Assembly (NCBI GenBank): GCA_945865315.1
Contig: CAMBDK010000020.1
Coordinates: 1 to 33,370, forward strand
DNA: 33,370 bases
DNA from: Chitinophaga pinensis
GTDB taxonomy: Bacteria; Bacteroidota; Bacteroidia; 2-12-FULL-35-15
Reading direction: 5' to 3'
Shown: piece by piece, positions 31,284-33,370 of the stretch
Position numbering within the stretch: the first letter of the stretch is position 1
Layout: each line of letters begins with the position of its first letter
The notes under the pieces: model-generated
Databases searched by the model: none
What the model was told of the DNA's origin: nothing
What the model saw: only the letters and a program-made list of their open reading frames with translations
Made by a program: the position numbers and the translations under genes

Positions 31284-31383
31284 ATTGTTTTTATTTGATT
31301 TCTTGTCAAGTTTTTTTCGTTACAAAGTTCGTTTGTGTTTTGTATGCTTGCAGATATCGTCAGTTTGTCTAAAAAACTAACCA

Positions 31384-31434
31384 TTACAATCAAATGTTCC
31401 ACAACATTCGATGCCTTACAATCAAATGTTCCAC
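31384..31434. repeat. 19-bp direct repeat, two copies 32 bp apart
   Basis: ttacaatcaaatgttccac at 31384-31402 and 31416-31434. Confidence 0.8.
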
Positions 31435-31634
31435 GCTGCCAAAAAACGGTTCATTTCACCTACGCTTTCCCCATTATCTGTTAGTGGCACATTAAAAATT
31501 CGTATCTACATAATTCAAAAAGAAATCGACCCGCAAGCGGGTATTACCCAATTAAGAGGTTTGCCTTTCAGTTCGGTCGTCCCTCCCTCCTTCTTTGGCA
31601 ACCCCCTTTTCTTTTTTGCTCAAAGCCTTTTGAA

Positions 31635-32645
31635 CTAAGGCAGAAGGACAACGCGAAACCCTATACTGGTGTAGCTGAAGGTGGGGTCGCCGTTGCCGCG
31701 AATAGCAGAGCGGCAGTTCCGAGCGATCTCATCCCAACTGCCGCCACGAATTACGCGGTTAGAGCCGGTATTTGGTCCTGTAGGATTAATTTGTGCAGCA
31801 GTAGGATAAGTTCCGTACCAATCGCTGCACCACTCCCATACATTGCCATGCATATCCTGCAAACCATACCCATTGGCTGTATAAGAGCCTACTGCTTGTG
31901 TGGTGCCCGGATAAGTTGTATTGGTGTTAGTACAAGTATTATAAGGATAATACCAACTGTAATTGGCTTGTGCATCGCTTAAACAAGCTCCTGTATTAAA
32001 GGGCGCACTGGTATTACCCCTACAGGCATATTCCCACTGAGCTTCGCTGGCTAAAGTGCCTCCTGCATAAGTGGCATACTCCGTGGAGCCATACCAGGTT
32101 ACATTTATTACAGGGTGGTTTCCGTAACCTGCAACAGGCACCCATTGGCCTGCTGTGTAATGCAAGCCAAAGTCGTAAGAGCCAGTACTTACATAAATCA
32201 AGGCTTGTGTTGGAAAGGCGCCAGCTGCATACAATCCATTGCTGCTTATGCTTTTTGCATTCAAAAATGCCGCATACTCGGTATTGGTTATCTCATACTT
32301 GCTCATGCGGAAAGCACTGAGCGTTACCTGATATTGGGTTTCATCTGGATTATGATTCACTTCTCCGCTTGGGCTGCCCATGTTAAATGTACCGGCTGGG
32401 ATGTTTACTAACGTTAAATTTAAAGGGTTGGAGCTTGTGGTTGGGCTGTAAAATATTACACTGTCAATTTCATTTATAGCCCGCTGATATACTACATTGC
32501 CAGACTTCATTACATACATCGTGTCTTGCGCTTGCGAAAAGCCTACTGAGAGCGCTAATACAAAAATACTTGCTACTGTTTTTTTTATCGTTTTATGTTT
32601 TATTGTTTTATAAATTTTGTTGTTGTTGTTGTTGTTCCCTTGCAT
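31635..32645 (-). CDS. SUMF1/formylglycine-generating-enzyme-family secreted protein
   Basis: LVNIPAGTFNMGSPSGEVNHNPDETQYQVTLSAFRMSKYEITNTEYAAFL, HPVINVTWYGSTEYATYAGG, DMHGNVWEWCSDWYG, RVIRGGSWDEIARNCRSAIRG, IGFRVVLLP; signal peptide near the N-terminus. Confidence 0.92.
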   Translation of the reverse strand: MQGNNNNNNKIYKTIKHKTIKKTVASIFVLALSVGFSQAQDTMYVMKSGNVVYQRAINEIDSVIFYSPTTSSNPLNLTLVNIPAGTFNMGSPSGEVNHNPDETQYQVTLSAFRMSKYEITNTEYAAFLNAKSISSNGLYAAGAFPTQALIYVSTGSYDFGLHYTAGQWVPVAGYGNHPVINVTWYGSTEYATYAGGTLASEAQWEYACRGNTSAPFNTGACLSDAQANYSWYYPYNTCTNTNTTYPGTTQAVGSYTANGYGLQDMHGNVWEWCSDWYGTYPTAAQINPTGPNTGSNRVIRGGSWDEIARNCRSAIRGNGDPTFSYTSIGFRVVLLP

Positions 32646-33106
32646 ACCTTACAAAAATAAATGCCTTGCGCTAGCAAGGATACATTTACCTGTATAACAT
32701 TTTCATGTGGGTTTTGCTTTTCTTTGTAAACCAATCTGCCATCAATAGTAAGTAATTCTATTATGCATAATTGGTTTCCCTCATTTGTTAGTTGGATATT
32801 CAATACATCAGCTACTGGGTTGGGATATAATTGTATTGCTCCCTGTTTATCAACACTTGCAATAGCAGTAGTTAAATCCTGAAATTTCAAATACCGTATG
32901 TCACTTAATGCGTAAGTATCGGGGATTCCAACAGTTTTAGCTACCGTAATATTGCCAGGTGAAAAATTCAAATTATGGATGTTACTTAGCAAGTAAGAGG
33001 TTTGTGTGCCGCTTGTTTGCTTCACATGCATGGTTTGTGCTTCCAATCCTGTTAGTCCTAATCCTAATAAGAGTAGGGTACTTAATTTAACTTTTTTCTG
33101 TCTCAT
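32600..33106 (-). CDS. Secreted protein with T9SS type A C-terminal sorting domain
   Basis: Start at Met42 of the ORF (MRQKKVKLSTLLLLGLGLTGLEAQ signal peptide). C-terminus LYPNPVADVLNIQL...GIYFCKVCKGTTTTTTKFIKQ. Confidence 0.85.
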   Translation of the reverse strand: MRQKKVKLSTLLLLGLGLTGLEAQTMHVKQTSGTQTSYLLSNIHNLNFSPGNITVAKTVGIPDTYALSDIRYLKFQDLTTAIASVDKQGAIQLYPNPVADVLNIQLTNEGNQLCIIELLTIDGRLVYKEKQNPHENVIQVNVSLLAQGIYFCKVCKGTTTTTTKFIKQ

Positions 33107-33200
33107 TTTTTTTTGTTTTTTGAATTGTGTTTTTTTGAAATGCGGCGCAATTGTAAAACGAATAAATACAATGTTAAAAATAAAATAATGAAATTGTCTG

Positions 33201-33370
33201 TCGTTGTGAAATATTTTTGCTGCGACCAATTTTGAAAGCGAACTAAAATCATGAACTTATTACGGCCATAGCATTTAGGTGCGGTTATGCCCAGTATTTA
33301 CGCACAGATTTTGGCTATGGGATGCAAAACTAGCCATTCAGCGTGGGTTTCTACGAAGAACGATGCTATT
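33201..33370. repeat. Dispersed repeat, copy B (runs to or past the window end)
   Basis: Shares tcg.tgtgaaa..tttttgc, gcgaactaaaat, acgg.cata, ttggctatg and aactagc with 22905..23045; internal inverted repeat ccatagc/gctatgg. Confidence 0.6.

Noticed and set aside
31384-31434. Possible CRISPR array
   Set aside because: Only two repeat units, a 13-bp spacer and no cas genes nearby.
31411-31638. 75-aa plus-strand ORF
   Set aside because: Low-complexity, contains the direct repeat and a short hairpin (acccgcaagcgggt), with no protein-like features.

Overview
The window is AT-rich Bacteroidota chromosomal DNA that begins at dnaA. Supporting signs are T9SS C-terminal sorting domains, TAnnTTTG-type promoters and the gene content. 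From left to right it contains: dnaA; a rhomboid protease; a GmhB-like HAD phosphatase; a class IV aminotransferase; a partial phenylacetyl-CoA epoxidase cluster (paaB, paaC, paaD, with a PaaE-like reductase about 5 kb away and no paaA); a TonB-dependent receptor with a carboxypeptidase-like-domain partner; T9SS cargo proteins; RlmB; a GWxTD protein; RmuC; a BamA/TamA-like outer-membrane protein; a lipoprotein pair; a YHYH-domain protein; a complete hisG-D-C-B-H-A-F-IE operon; a SpoIIE-type phosphatase with a damaged 5' end; and a formylglycine-generating-enzyme-like (SUMF1) gene with a T9SS partner. The strongest non-coding signal is upstream of hisG on the minus strand. A Bacteroidota-type promoter (TTG-N19-TAACTTTG) is followed by an 18-codon leader ORF, MNLIVFQHHYHHLFDQSR, and then a strong intrinsic terminator. 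A leader segment just after the His codons can pair 9/11 with the 5' arm of the terminator. This is a complete candidate histidine attenuator. Other non-coding signals are a diverged direct-repeat pair about 10 kb apart bracketing the his region, two other probable dispersed elements, a PIN-domain-like gene remnant, and a trinucleotide microsatellite translated in two frames across a gene overlap. All family names come from reading the translations; no database search was run.
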